From: Neobacillus sp. OS1-2
GTDB lineage: Bacteria > Bacillota > Bacilli > Bacillales > Cytobacillaceae
Length of the DNA stretch: 64,000 nucleotides
NCBI RefSeq assembly: GCF_030915505.1
Contig: NZ_CP133265.1
Span: forward strand, 1,488,001 to 1,552,000
Reading direction: 5' to 3'
Shown here: piece after piece, positions 16,647-24,209 of the stretch
Layout: each line of letters starts with the position of its first letter
Position numbering within the stretch: position 1 is the first letter of the stretch
The notes under the pieces: generated by a model
Told to the model about the DNA's origin: nothing
Databases searched by the model: none
The model's input: only the letters and a program-made list of their open reading frames with translations
Position numbers and translations under genes: made by a program

Positions 16647-17192
16647 CTATCTACTACCAAATGGAATGATTGAGATCATCGTTTCCCCTATTATGGCATC
16701 CCTAGAGATTTGACCAATTTCAGTACTTCTGCTGTCCAAACTTTCACCTGGTGTACGATTATCCCCCATAATGAAATAAAATCCCTTTTCCACTTTCGTT
16801 TCAGGCATATCATTTGATTTGCCAGTGGTAAAAGGCTCCTTCACTGGTTTTCCATTTACATATACAACGCCACCCTTTATACCCACTGTCTCACCAGGTA
16901 ATGCGATAATTCGTTTTATGATATTAAATCCGCTTTGGTTTTTTACGATAACAACATCATTTCTTTCTACTTTATAGAACAGATTACTGGTTAGGACAAC
17001 ATCCCTATTATCATATGTTGGATTCATCGAGTTTCCATCAATGATTGTTATGCCAAAAACAAATCGGAAAATAAAAATGACTACGATTAACGATAGAATA
17101 AATTTGATCCAACTTAGTATGGATGACATCTGCTTTGGTCTAGACTTTAAAGTAATATCAACGGACTGTATTTCATCCCCAACGGTTCGCAT
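16647..17192 (-). CDS. type I signal peptidase (SipS/SipW-like position)
   Basis: Membrane-bound serine protease that removes signal peptides, 181 residues. One N-terminal span (about 26-48), then catalytic Ser55 in GNSMNPT, Lys93 in KRIIALPGE, and the MGDNRTPGESLDSR box. The Ser/Lys dyad is that of prokaryotic-type enzymes, unlike SipW, which is ER-type. The ATG at 17192 overlaps the TAA of an alternative frame of the upstream gene (TAATG), with AGGTGGG as ribosome site. It is the last gene of an operon of three secreted proteins, so it is likely a dedicated processing enzyme for them; that role is inferred from linkage. Confidence 0.9.
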   Translation of the reverse strand: MRTVGDEIQSVDITLKSRPKQMSSILSWIKFILSLIVVIFIFRFVFGITIIDGNSMNPTYDNRDVVLTSNLFYKVERNDVVIVKNQSGFNIIKRIIALPGETVGIKGGVVYVNGKPVKEPFTTGKSNDMPETKVEKGFYFIMGDNRTPGESLDSRSTEIGQISRDAIIGETMISIIPFGSR

Positions 17193-17246
17193 TAATTCCC
17201 ACCTGCATTTACTGGTTTTTGTTCTTCATATTTAATAGGAGTTTCC

Positions 17247-17735
17247 TCAACCACCTTGGTTGGGTTTTTTTTCTCCCTTATCAGCTTTTGCGATTGTATC
17301 CATTTTTTCAATTGCCTCATTTTGGATAGTATTGAGTTGATTTATAACGGCTGCCTTTTCTGAAGAATGATCAACCTTTAGATTTTTTATTAATTCATCC
17401 GTATGAGCTTTCAAGTCTTTTATTCGCTGCTTTTTTTCTTTCTCTGTGAATTGGTCCATCTGTTGTTTCGCATTGGTCATTTCTAGTTGCAACTCTTCTT
17501 TTAAACGCTGCAGTTGAATTTCCTTTTCAGACATAATGGCCTTTTCAATGGTCTCAATCGACTTCGCTTGTTGATTAGCAAACCAATTTCCCAACGATCC
17601 CTCGATATCCTGGTCTGCAAATGCAACGGTAATACTGCTGCCTACCCCCATGCTTAAAAAAAGAGTTCCAAGTAGTAACTTTGCCCTTTTTGATATTTTA
17701 TTCTGCTTGAATTGTTCCTTCCTGCTTTTCATCAT
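17247..17735 (-). CDS. secreted coiled-coil protein, third paralogue, possible slippage at its end
   Basis: Uncharacterised 162-residue exported protein. A long signal peptide ends in VAFA, giving a mature start DQDIEGSLGNWFANQQ. The rest is highly charged and helical with heptad-like spacing, rich in Lys, Glu and Gln and without Cys. The L-x2-W-[FY] signature is shared with the two genes upstream. In the frame given it ends KKPNQGG just after a run of eight A residues (17265-17272, complement). One A fewer would extend it through NPTKVVEETPIKYEE to NAGGN, stopping at 17192 on the signal peptidase ATG. AAAGGAGG precedes the start. Probably an extracellular structural or adhesive subunit. Confidence 0.7.
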   Translation of the reverse strand: MMKSRKEQFKQNKISKRAKLLLGTLFLSMGVGSSITVAFADQDIEGSLGNWFANQQAKSIETIEKAIMSEKEIQLQRLKEELQLEMTNAKQQMDQFTEKEKKQRIKDLKAHTDELIKNLKVDHSSEKAAVINQLNTIQNEAIEKMDTIAKADKGEKKPNQGG

Positions 17736-17755
17736 TTCAGTCCTCCTTTAAAACA

Positions 17756-17784
17756 GCAGGGGCTCAACTAATATGAGACCCTGC
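17756..17784 (-). terminator. intercistronic hairpin (attenuator) in the secreted-protein operon
   Basis: On the minus strand GCAGGGTCTCA and TGAGCCCCTGC form an 11-bp stem with one mismatch, followed by TGTTTT, between the second and third genes. It would reduce transcription of the third subunit and the peptidase relative to the 255-residue protein. Confidence 0.55.
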
Positions 17785-17811
17785 CAGGTTTGCTTCCATA
17801 ACCTATATTTA

Positions 17812-18579
17812 TTAAATACCAGCTACTGCTGCGGCCAAATCAGCTTCTGCTTTAGCTTGAAGTTCCTGAGCTTTAGCAGCGATTAGATCCTGTTGAGCCT
17901 TTACTAAATCATTTTTCTTTGCAGTGATGGTACCACGTAGTTCATCAATTTTGCGGTCGATAATGTGTTTAATATTATCAACTCTTGAAGCTGATGCATC
18001 ATCAAGTTGTTTTTGAAGATCCGCTTTTGCAGCCACAATTGCTGCTTGTAAATCTGATACAGCTTGTTGACTAGATGCATTTAATTCATTAGTTAATTGT
18101 GTTTTTGCAGCAGATCCTTTATCACCAGTAAGTTTTGTTAAATCTTTATTTGCAAAATCAATGGCTAGGAGCCCTACTTGGCCAATAATCGTGTCTGCAG
18201 CCTGTTGAATTCCATCAAATTGACTCTGTAGATGATTTTGAATGGCTAGTTTCTGAGCCGCTAATGCATCAAGATGTTCATTTTTAGCATTCGTGATAGC
18301 TGTATTTGCCGCAGCTGTTTCTGCAGTTTTTGTACCATTGATGCTAGTAACCGCAGCTGATCTTAGGCCATTATATTCGTTAATTAATGCAGGAGCTTTT
18401 TTCACAGCATAATCTGTTGTTTGTGTTTGAATAGATGCTGCCGATTTCCCGAATTGTGAATTATACCAGTTTTGTAGGTTTGTTCCTGCATCCGTACTTG
18501 CAAATGCTACTCCTACACTTGAAAGTAATCCTACTGCTACCGCACCTGATAATACTTTTGTTTTAAATGACTTTTTCAT
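17812..18579 (-). CDS. secreted alanine-rich coiled-coil protein, second paralogue
   Basis: Uncharacterised 255-residue exported protein, the largest of three paralogues. The signal peptide (about 1-27) ends VAFA; the mature N-terminus STDAGTNLQNWYNSQFGKS carries the shared L-x2-W-Y element. The remainder is Ala-, Lys-, Gln- and Asp-rich with no Cys or Pro-rich segment. It is predicted by composition to be one long amphipathic helix or helical hairpin, with repeats such as DLQAAIVAAKADLQKQL. GAGGAAG precedes the ATG. A hairpin after it suggests it is the most abundant product. Fibre or matrix subunit is the favoured guess; no enzyme motif is visible. Confidence 0.72.
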   Translation of the reverse strand: MKKSFKTKVLSGAVAVGLLSSVGVAFASTDAGTNLQNWYNSQFGKSAASIQTQTTDYAVKKAPALINEYNGLRSAAVTSINGTKTAETAAANTAITNAKNEHLDALAAQKLAIQNHLQSQFDGIQQAADTIIGQVGLLAIDFANKDLTKLTGDKGSAAKTQLTNELNASSQQAVSDLQAAIVAAKADLQKQLDDASASRVDNIKHIIDRKIDELRGTITAKKNDLVKAQQDLIAAKAQELQAKAEADLAAAVAGI

Positions 18580-18647
18580 TTTTAAATCTTCCTCTCTTAT
18601 TTGTGTTTTATATTTTAGAATTTGCGATAAACAAATTCAGGAATACC

Positions 18648-19082
18648 TTATTCCCCTAATACTTCTGAAAGCATTTCTTCAACATCAGCTGTCATTTCAG
18701 CATCTAATGTCACTTTTTCATTTTCAGCGTGCACATCAAACCCATTTTTCTCAAGCTCAGCTTTAGCCTTATTTAATCGAGATTGATACTCCTTCTGATG
18801 GTTTTCAATGCTGCTTTTCGACTGATTAAGAGCAGTCAGGAGGAATGACCCAATATCGGACGCAGCTTGATTCTTTTCAACACGCTGCAGTTCTTTAGTA
18901 GTGTCTTTTATTTCCTGCAACCCTTTTTCTTCCACCTGTATAGTGGTATCGCTGCTTATTTGGTAGGCGGTGCTATACCATTTTTCCAGTTGTGCAGCTA
19001 CATCTTGGTTTGCCATAACAGAAACAACAGAAACTGAGGAAATAGCTACGAATGTCAGTATGGATTTTTTTAATTTATTCAT
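18648..19082 (-). CDS. secreted helical protein, first paralogue
   Basis: Uncharacterised 144-residue exported protein and first gene of the operon. The signal peptide ends SVMA; the mature start NQDVAAQLEKWYSTAYQ has the same L-x2-W-Y element as the two downstream paralogues. The body is helical and charged, ending with the acidic TADVEEMLSEVLGE. A GTG at 19085 and an ATG at 19082 compete; the spacing of GAGGG favours the ATG. The leader is long, with the candidate promoter about 215 bp upstream together with SinR-like and other palindromes. Confidence 0.7.
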   Translation of the reverse strand: MNKLKKSILTFVAISSVSVVSVMANQDVAAQLEKWYSTAYQISSDTTIQVEEKGLQEIKDTTKELQRVEKNQAASDIGSFLLTALNQSKSSIENHQKEYQSRLNKAKAELEKNGFDVHAENEKVTLDAEMTADVEEMLSEVLGE

Positions 19083-19221
19083 CACGATCCCTCACTTTCT
19101 CTTTATGGACTTGTATAATGAATGGATGAAGCCGTTCTTTTTAAGCTATACCTTTCAATACACACAAAAATCTAAGCAAGTCGTATGGAAGTAGTCATCC
19201 TCCTTTATCACACCTTTTGAA

Positions 19222-19249
19222 AATAATGTTTGATTTAACGAACATTATT
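19222..19249. promoter_or_regulatory. 9-bp inverted repeat in the leader of the secreted-protein operon
   Basis: AATAATGTT and AACATTATT flank a 10-base centre, giving a perfect palindrome that also carries a GTT-N8-AAC core similar to that at 19312-19328. It could be an operator or an RNA hairpin in the leader. Confidence 0.5.
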
Positions 19250-19279
19250 TTCCCTTTCTTAAATATTCTAGGATGTTTT

Positions 19280-19295
19280 GTTCTTTTTAAAGAAC
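19280..19295. promoter_or_regulatory. SinR-like operator (inverted GTTCTTT heptamers)
   Basis: GTTCTTT-TT-AAAGAAC is a perfect inverted repeat of the SinR consensus GTTCTYT with the 7-2-7 spacing I recall for SinR-bound duplexes. Another GTTCTTT is at 19134-19140. It lies about 11 bp downstream of the candidate -10 of the secreted-protein operon, a suitable place for repression. The match is by eye; whether this genome encodes SinR is not shown here. Confidence 0.6.
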
Positions 19296-19305
19296 TTATG
19301 AATTG

Positions 19306-19334
19306 AGTATAGTTCAATATATCGAACTTGGAAA
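19306..19334 (-). promoter_or_regulatory. candidate sigma-A promoter with palindromic spacer
   Basis: On the minus strand TTTCCA (-35, weak) is followed by 17 bp and TATACT (-10). The spacer is almost exactly the near-palindrome AGTTCGATATATTGAACT, with one mismatched pair. A related half-palindrome occurs at 19439-19456. Inferred to drive the three secreted-protein genes and the signal peptidase. Confidence 0.45.
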
Positions 19335-19587
19335 CCACCGGATTTAGTCATATTTTCCTATTTGGGGTGATTTTCGCCTCTTTTACTCCAATTTTCTTCC
19401 TTTTTCTTAATATTTCTCACTTTATTAAGAATATTTATGTTCGTTATATTGAATTATCATAAAAAGCAAAAATTCTTAAGAATACTAGCAATACTATTTG
19501 TCATTTGCAGGTCTACTGAATTGGGAAGATTTTTATGTTGCCAAAATGGAGGTACTGATGATATTATGGTGAAATGTTATAACTAAG

Positions 19588-19603
19588 GTACAAAAAGTTG
19601 TAC
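19588..19603. promoter_or_regulatory. operator-like palindrome before the MFS gene
   Basis: GTACAA-AAAG-TTGTAC is a perfect 6-4-6 inverted repeat 22 bp before the start codon of the efflux pump, positioned to control its promoter. The regulator is unknown. Confidence 0.45.
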
Positions 19604-19624
19604 TATTAGTTCAAGGAGGACAAA

Positions 19625-21154
19625 ATGGAAAACATCAATTCAACTCATACACGCCCGCCATATGGGATCCTTGCCATTCTCATGATTGGGGCATTTATTG
19701 CCATGTTAAACGAAACACTCTTAAATGTGGCACTCCCTTCCATCATGAAGGATTTAGATGTCGGCGCGTCGACTGTACAATGGCTCTCGACAGGTTATAT
19801 GCTTGTTAATGGAATTATGATTCCAGCCACTGCTTTTTTAATTCAAAGATACTCTGTAAGAGGTTTATTCCTAACTGCCATAAGTTTATTTACTGTTGGG
19901 ACCTTTCTTGCGGGATTCTCCACCGTCTTCTCTGTCTTGTTAGTTGCACGACTCATCCAAGCGGCAGGATCTGCCATCATGATGCCGCTATTAATGAACG
20001 TCATGTTAACAAGCTTTCCACCTGAAAAAAGGGGCGGAGCGATGGGGCTTTTCGGTCTGATCTTTATTTTTGCACCGGCTGTCGGTCCAACATTGTCCGG
20101 CTGGATGATTGAACATTACGACTGGCGGATGTTATTCCACTTTGTTTCGCCGATTGCCGTCATTGTTTTACTCATCGGGATTTTCTTACTAAAAGATAAG
20201 AAGGAAAAAGTCGAAATCCAGCTTGACTTCCTCTCGCTATTGTTATCAAGTCTTGGCTTTGGCGGTTTGCTTTATGGATTTAGCTCTGCCGGTGATAAGG
20301 GCTGGGATAGTCCACTCGTTTATGGCACGATTATCGTTGGCACCATTTCATTAATTCTGTTTATCCTACGTCAATTTAAGCTGGAAAAACCGATGCTGGA
20401 ATTCAGAATCTATAAATACCCAATGTTTGCCCTATCGTCAGCTATTTCAGTTGTCATTGCGATGGCGATGTTTTCAGCGATGTTGCTTTTACCCATCTAT
20501 GTTCAATCATTACGCGGGATCTCTCCAATGAAATCGGGCTTGATGATGCTTCCAGGGGCTATTTTAATGGGGATCATGTCACCGATTACGGGGAAATTAT
20601 TTGATAAGTTTGGTGGCCGTGTTTTAGCGATTATCGGTCTTACGATTACAGTTGTAACCAGCTATTTCTTCAGTAAGCTGACACTGGATACCTCTTATTC
20701 TCACTTAATTTTATTATATTCAGCACGTATGTTTGGAATGTCGATGGTCATGATGCCTGTTATGACCAATGGCTTAAACCAATTACCGGCGCGGTATTAT
20801 CCGCACGGGACAGCAATGAATAGTACATTGCAGCAAGTGTCGGGCGCAATTGGTTCAGCACTGCTCGTCACCATCATGACCAATCGGACAAAAACACATG
20901 CGGAGGATCTAGGTGCAGCTGCCATGAAACACTTAACAGGGAAACCTACCCCAGCTGTGTTAGCTGAAATGAAGCAACAAATTGCCACGAAAGCCATGCT
21001 GGAGGGAATTAATGATTCCTTCGTTGTTTCTGCAGGAATTGCTTGTGTGGCTCTCATCCTTGCTTTCTTCATTAAACGCGCTAAACAAGCAGATGATCCA
21101 GTAGAAGTGAAACCATCCGAACAAAAAGTTGTTAATACATTAGTTGAAAATTAA
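19625..21154 (+). CDS. MFS drug efflux pump, DHA2 (EmrB/QacA) family
   Basis: Proton-coupled multidrug exporter of 509 residues with about 14 membrane helices. Motifs: NETLLNVALPSI near residue 29 (family motif D1), LVARLIQAAGSAIMMPL (motif C-like region, about 106-122), and the inter-half GKLFDKFGGR loop (motif A-like). Closest in style to LmrB/MdtP-type pumps of Bacillus. AAGGAGG precedes the ATG by 6 bases. It stands alone, with an operator-like palindrome before it and a strong terminator after it. Substrate cannot be read from sequence. Confidence 0.9.
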   Translation: MENINSTHTRPPYGILAILMIGAFIAMLNETLLNVALPSIMKDLDVGASTVQWLSTGYMLVNGIMIPATAFLIQRYSVRGLFLTAISLFTVGTFLAGFSTVFSVLLVARLIQAAGSAIMMPLLMNVMLTSFPPEKRGGAMGLFGLIFIFAPAVGPTLSGWMIEHYDWRMLFHFVSPIAVIVLLIGIFLLKDKKEKVEIQLDFLSLLLSSLGFGGLLYGFSSAGDKGWDSPLVYGTIIVGTISLILFILRQFKLEKPMLEFRIYKYPMFALSSAISVVIAMAMFSAMLLLPIYVQSLRGISPMKSGLMMLPGAILMGIMSPITGKLFDKFGGRVLAIIGLTITVVTSYFFSKLTLDTSYSHLILLYSARMFGMSMVMMPVMTNGLNQLPARYYPHGTAMNSTLQQVSGAIGSALLVTIMTNRTKTHAEDLGAAAMKHLTGKPTPAVLAEMKQQIATKAMLEGINDSFVVSAGIACVALILAFFIKRAKQADDPVEVKPSEQKVVNTLVEN

Positions 21155-21162
21155 ATGGAAGG

Positions 21163-21190
21163 AGAGGTGACAATTTGTCACCTCTTTTTT
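21163..21190 (+). terminator. intrinsic terminator of the MFS gene
   Basis: GAGGTGACA and TGTCACCTC form a perfect stem around a 3-base loop (64-84), followed by TTTTTT, nine bases after the stop codon. Confidence 0.92.
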
Positions 21191-21250
21191 CATTTATTTG
21201 AACCCAAGTTCAGCCTAATTATTTCAATCGAGTCTACTAAAAAATCACCA

Positions 21251-21366
21251 TTGGAAAGCTTTTTCTACAAAAATAAAACTTATTCTACAAATTCGAGAAA
21301 CAATTCTACAAAATTTGGAAGCACTCTTCCAAATAGGGGTTAGTCCCTCCAGAAGGACTAACCCCT
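21251..21366 (+). repeat. dispersed element with TTCTACAAA motifs and hairpin, copy 1
   Basis: About 115 bp containing several TTCTACAAA words, then TTGGAAG..CTTCCAA (about 21315-21332), then GGGGTTAGTCC/GGACTAACCCC (21336-21365). Copy 2 at 22561-22674 is nearly identical; copy 3, lacking the last hairpin, is inverted at about 50271-50390. Copies 1 and 2 flank the broken NERD gene in direct orientation. Confidence 0.85.
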
Positions 21367-21440
21367 AATCTCCAAGTATAAGAACCACCCTCTACCACAC
21401 ACCCAACGTCACAAACGATCGAACCGACCCCAAACTCGAG

Positions 21441-22405
21441 TTATAGAAAGTCCTTTGGTGGGTAGTAGATGCGGCCTTTGGTTGTACCAGCATAGGGGAA
21501 ATTCAGAGTAGACAAAAAGTAGGTGGTGGCTCTGGAGGATGGAAGATGAAGAAAGGAACGAATTCCCTCGTTGGTAAATGTCGGGTTACCTAATAAATAA
21601 TAATCCTTTATATCACCAATAGGTACATGTTGGGAAACAAAACCACAAAAAGGGCATATCCAATTTTTCCTTTTGTATTTCATTGGAATAAATAAGCAAT
21701 TTGAGCATTGTGCGCCTGTTATAACATCAGAATTGGCTACCTCAAACTTCTCAAGCATGTTGATATCCAGCGGAGTATGTTTTTTTAGCAACAACCTTTT
21801 TATTTTTTCTAACGTTTTATGGTCCACCCACTCTCTACTGTATTGCTGATATAGTTGATCCATTTTTCCCAGCACATCGCTCGCCCAATACACCTTTTGC
21901 TCTGCTTCCCTATTTCCGGGACTGATCACCACTTCGGTCGAAGATTTACTAACCACAACAAGAGACGCTATCGGAATGTGCGGCAATTTATATTTTTCCA
22001 AAGATATTTCAGCAACAATTGATGGCGATTTGCCTGTGAAATAGGATTCTCATAGATTAACCGCTTATCCATATACTCTTGGATCATCTGATTCTTTTCA
22101 AAAATAAGCTTACCGGAATGGTTTTTGCCATCAAGGAGGATAATGATTTGGGGAGATAAAAGAAGAAAGTCCAGTTGAAAAAAGGCATCCTCATAGGGAA
22201 GGCGTAAATCGTGGAAGATGTAGAATCTTTGTGTGGGAATTTGACCTAAATAGTAGCTAATGGTCTTTTCTCCGTTGTAACCGGATTTTAAATTCTTAAT
22301 ATACGGGATTAACTTAGCTAATGCAGGGTGCTCTAAGGGTGTCCGTTTCTCTAAAACCTCTGCTTTTAGAAGATTTTTAGGTATTTCAAGTGGCTTTACG
22401 AACAA
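21441..22405 (-). pseudogene. NERD-domain protein, frameshifted
   Basis: Two overlapping frames together encode one protein of about 320 residues. The upstream part (21968-22405) is a nuclease-related NERD domain, with YNGEKTISYYLGQIP, the LDFLLLSPQIIILLDGKNHSGK core and its catalytic-type residues. The downstream part (21441-22001) continues from KYKLPHIPIASLVVVSKSS to a C-terminal zinc ribbon (CSNC, then CPFC). The shift is at a run of five A residues (complement of 21993-21997); a sixth A would join LLLKYLW to KKYKLPH. Either a decayed gene or an indel in the assembly. Flanked by direct copies of a 115-bp repeat. The function of NERD proteins is largely unknown. Confidence 0.8.
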
Positions 22406-22818
22406 CTGATACCCTCCTTTTTCATAATAGAGTGTATTTCGTTGTTTTTTATACGATTACCTTTATTTTTTATGTGGAGGCTTTGTGACCTTTTGATTTT
22501 TTAATCGAGTATTTTACCGATTCGGTAGGAATTCTACAAAATGTAGGAGGAATTCTACAATTGGAAAGCTTTTTCTACAAAAATAAAACTTATTCTACAA
22601 ATTCGGGAAACAATTCTACAAAAATTGGAAGTGGCCTTCCAATTAGGGGTTAGTCCCTCCAGAAGGACTAACCTCAAATAACGAAGCAGAAGAACCAGCC
22701 ACTATTACAAAAAGGTACCTTTTTAATTTTCTCATAATCTATTTTTACGTAGTTCGTACAAGATTGTAATGTACCTTTCTAAGTCAAAAAGGCTAGCAAA
22801 GTATTCCTAGATATCAGC
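22406..22818. other. intergenic region containing repeat copy 2
   Basis: Holds the second copy of the dispersed element (22561-22674) and an extra TTCTACAA pair just before it (22531-22559). Otherwise AT-rich with no gene. Confidence 0.6.
22561..22674 (+). repeat. dispersed element with TTCTACAAA motifs and hairpin, copy 2
   Basis: Same order as copy 1: TTGGAAAGC, repeated TTCTACAAA words, TTGGAAG..CTTCCAA and GGTTAGTCC/GGACTAACC. The first 60 bases differ from copy 1 by a single base, indicating recent or conserved duplication. Confidence 0.85.
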
Positions 22819-23436
22819 TTACTTTTGGACATATTGCGGGAAGTTTTCCTTTACCAACTCTTTTTCTTCAGCCAAACCTAGAACTCCGTATGCTCTGCCC
22901 ACTGAACCCTCTTGTTGCTCCCAAAGGAAATTGTGGTCAGCGGCAATATAATTGAACTGGCCCTTCTTCCAATTTCCCACAATCTCAAGCATTTTCTCTT
23001 TATTAACAAATTTACTGCTGGAAACTACTTCGACCACTTGATTAACCGTGTCCTCAACCATTGGAATGGCACCAAGTTTTTTTTCTGCCCTTACCTTCTG
23101 ATGCGTCATTTTATGCATCACATTCATTACGTCAACTTCGGTAGATTCTGGAGTAAGCCCAGTATCATATTCAATCTGGTCAATAAAACCAACTTGTTCT
23201 GCAAGTTTTTTAAGAGCCTCTTCTTCAGCACGTTTAGCATCTTCCTTTTGCACCTTTTCTAATTCAGAAAGCTGTTCTTCTTCATACTTCTGCTTCTCTT
23301 GCTGTTTCAACTCATACGCACGAGCATTTGCATGAATCTTATAAACGGCTAAAGCAGCAATTAACAGCACAAGTACAAGGATTCCTAAAGACATCAACAG
23401 CTTTTTACTTTTTTCATTTTGCAAATCAGTTCTCAT
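22819..23436 (-). CDS. membrane-anchored protein with coiled coil, uncharacterised
   Basis: 205 residues. One membrane span near the N-terminus (about 13-31) with an outward C-terminal part, by the positive-inside rule. A Glu/Lys-rich coiled coil (about 40-80) follows, then a compact domain with HKMTHQKVRAEKK and NFLWEQQEGSVGRAYG. It resembles a small Bacillus family annotated only as a domain of unknown function (possibly DUF6241; from memory, unverified). No signal cleavage site. It stands alone between the NERD remnant and the HAAS gene. I cannot assign a role. Confidence 0.6.
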   Translation of the reverse strand: MRTDLQNEKSKKLLMSLGILVLVLLIAALAVYKIHANARAYELKQQEKQKYEEEQLSELEKVQKEDAKRAEEEALKKLAEQVGFIDQIEYDTGLTPESTEVDVMNVMHKMTHQKVRAEKKLGAIPMVEDTVNQVVEVVSSSKFVNKEKMLEIVGNWKKGQFNYIAADHNFLWEQQEGSVGRAYGVLGLAEEKELVKENFPQYVQK

Positions 23437-23555
23437 AAAAATAGCAACCCCAGCTTCTTTTATTTGTTCATTTTCTGTGTTTTATGATAATCTCTTAAAT
23501 TATCAAAATCAATGATCTCTGGCACCGAAACCCCTGAACCATCCAACAGTTCCCT

Positions 23556-24209
23556 TCAACGAATCAACGTCCTTCGCTTGTCCTTAGGTCGCTTCTTATT
23601 CAAAAAGAGCAAGGTAAAAATCTGTCTTGCCAAAAGATAGGCAAACGCCCCGATTGGGATGGCGAACAAATCAAGCCACAGGCCATCCGGATATTGGTCA
23701 GGGTGGTTTATCAATGATCGAGACTGAATTGCCCCAACGATTAAAGCGGGAACAAAAAACAACAGCCACGTGTTGCGAAGCCATTTCAAATTGAACTGCT
23801 GGTTCAGTCCTTCGTAGATTGCTTCCGCTGCCCCAGCCACAAACAAGACGATAAAGAATCCCCCTACCACACTTTCGACGGGGAGAGTATTGGCAAATTC
23901 CGGATGGTAAAATTCCATTGAAAAATACGAGACCAAGCATAAAAACGCAGTAACAAAGAAGACGCTCCAGACAAAACGAGCAATCTTCAACCAAGGAAAC
24001 ATCGCCCGCTTCAGTTCCTGATTTAAGCTTTGCTCATTTCCGAAGGATTGGATTACCAAATGTGCAGCCTCCTTTTCAGAATACCCATTACTCATTAAAT
24101 CGTTCATATGCTCCACGAGATGGGCATACAACTCCTCGTGCATTTCCTCCCTTTCCACCTGCGGCAAGTCGGCTAAGATTTGTTGTAGATAACGCTCAAG
24201 TTCGTTCAT
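23556..24209 (-). CDS. HAAS-domain membrane protein, PadR partner
   Basis: 217-residue protein with an N-terminal HAAS/permease-prefix domain (about 1-70; MNELERYLQQILADLP and the EKEAAHLVIQSFGN helix) and four to five membrane helices, ending in a basic tail KKRPKDKRRTLIR. Such proteins are regularly encoded with PadR regulators. Its ATG overlaps the PadR stop (ATGA) and is preceded by GGGGGG, so translation is coupled; the longer open frame to 24257 is ignored. After the TGA the same frame continues open for 31 codons to 23460. Function of the membrane part is unknown; a sensor or envelope-stress role is common speculation. Confidence 0.8.
   Translation of the reverse strand: MNELERYLQQILADLPQVEREEMHEELYAHLVEHMNDLMSNGYSEKEAAHLVIQSFGNEQSLNQELKRAMFPWLKIARFVWSVFFVTAFLCLVSYFSMEFYHPEFANTLPVESVVGGFFIVLFVAGAAEAIYEGLNQQFNLKWLRNTWLLFFVPALIVGAIQSRSLINHPDQYPDGLWLDLFAIPIGAFAYLLARQIFTLLFLNKKRPKDKRRTLIR

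Noticed and set aside
19138-19200. Leader peptide in the 5' region of the secreted-protein operon (AAAGGAGG followed by ATGACTACT on the minus strand)
   Set aside because: The ATG directly abuts the ribosome site, so spacing is wrong, and only eight codons follow.
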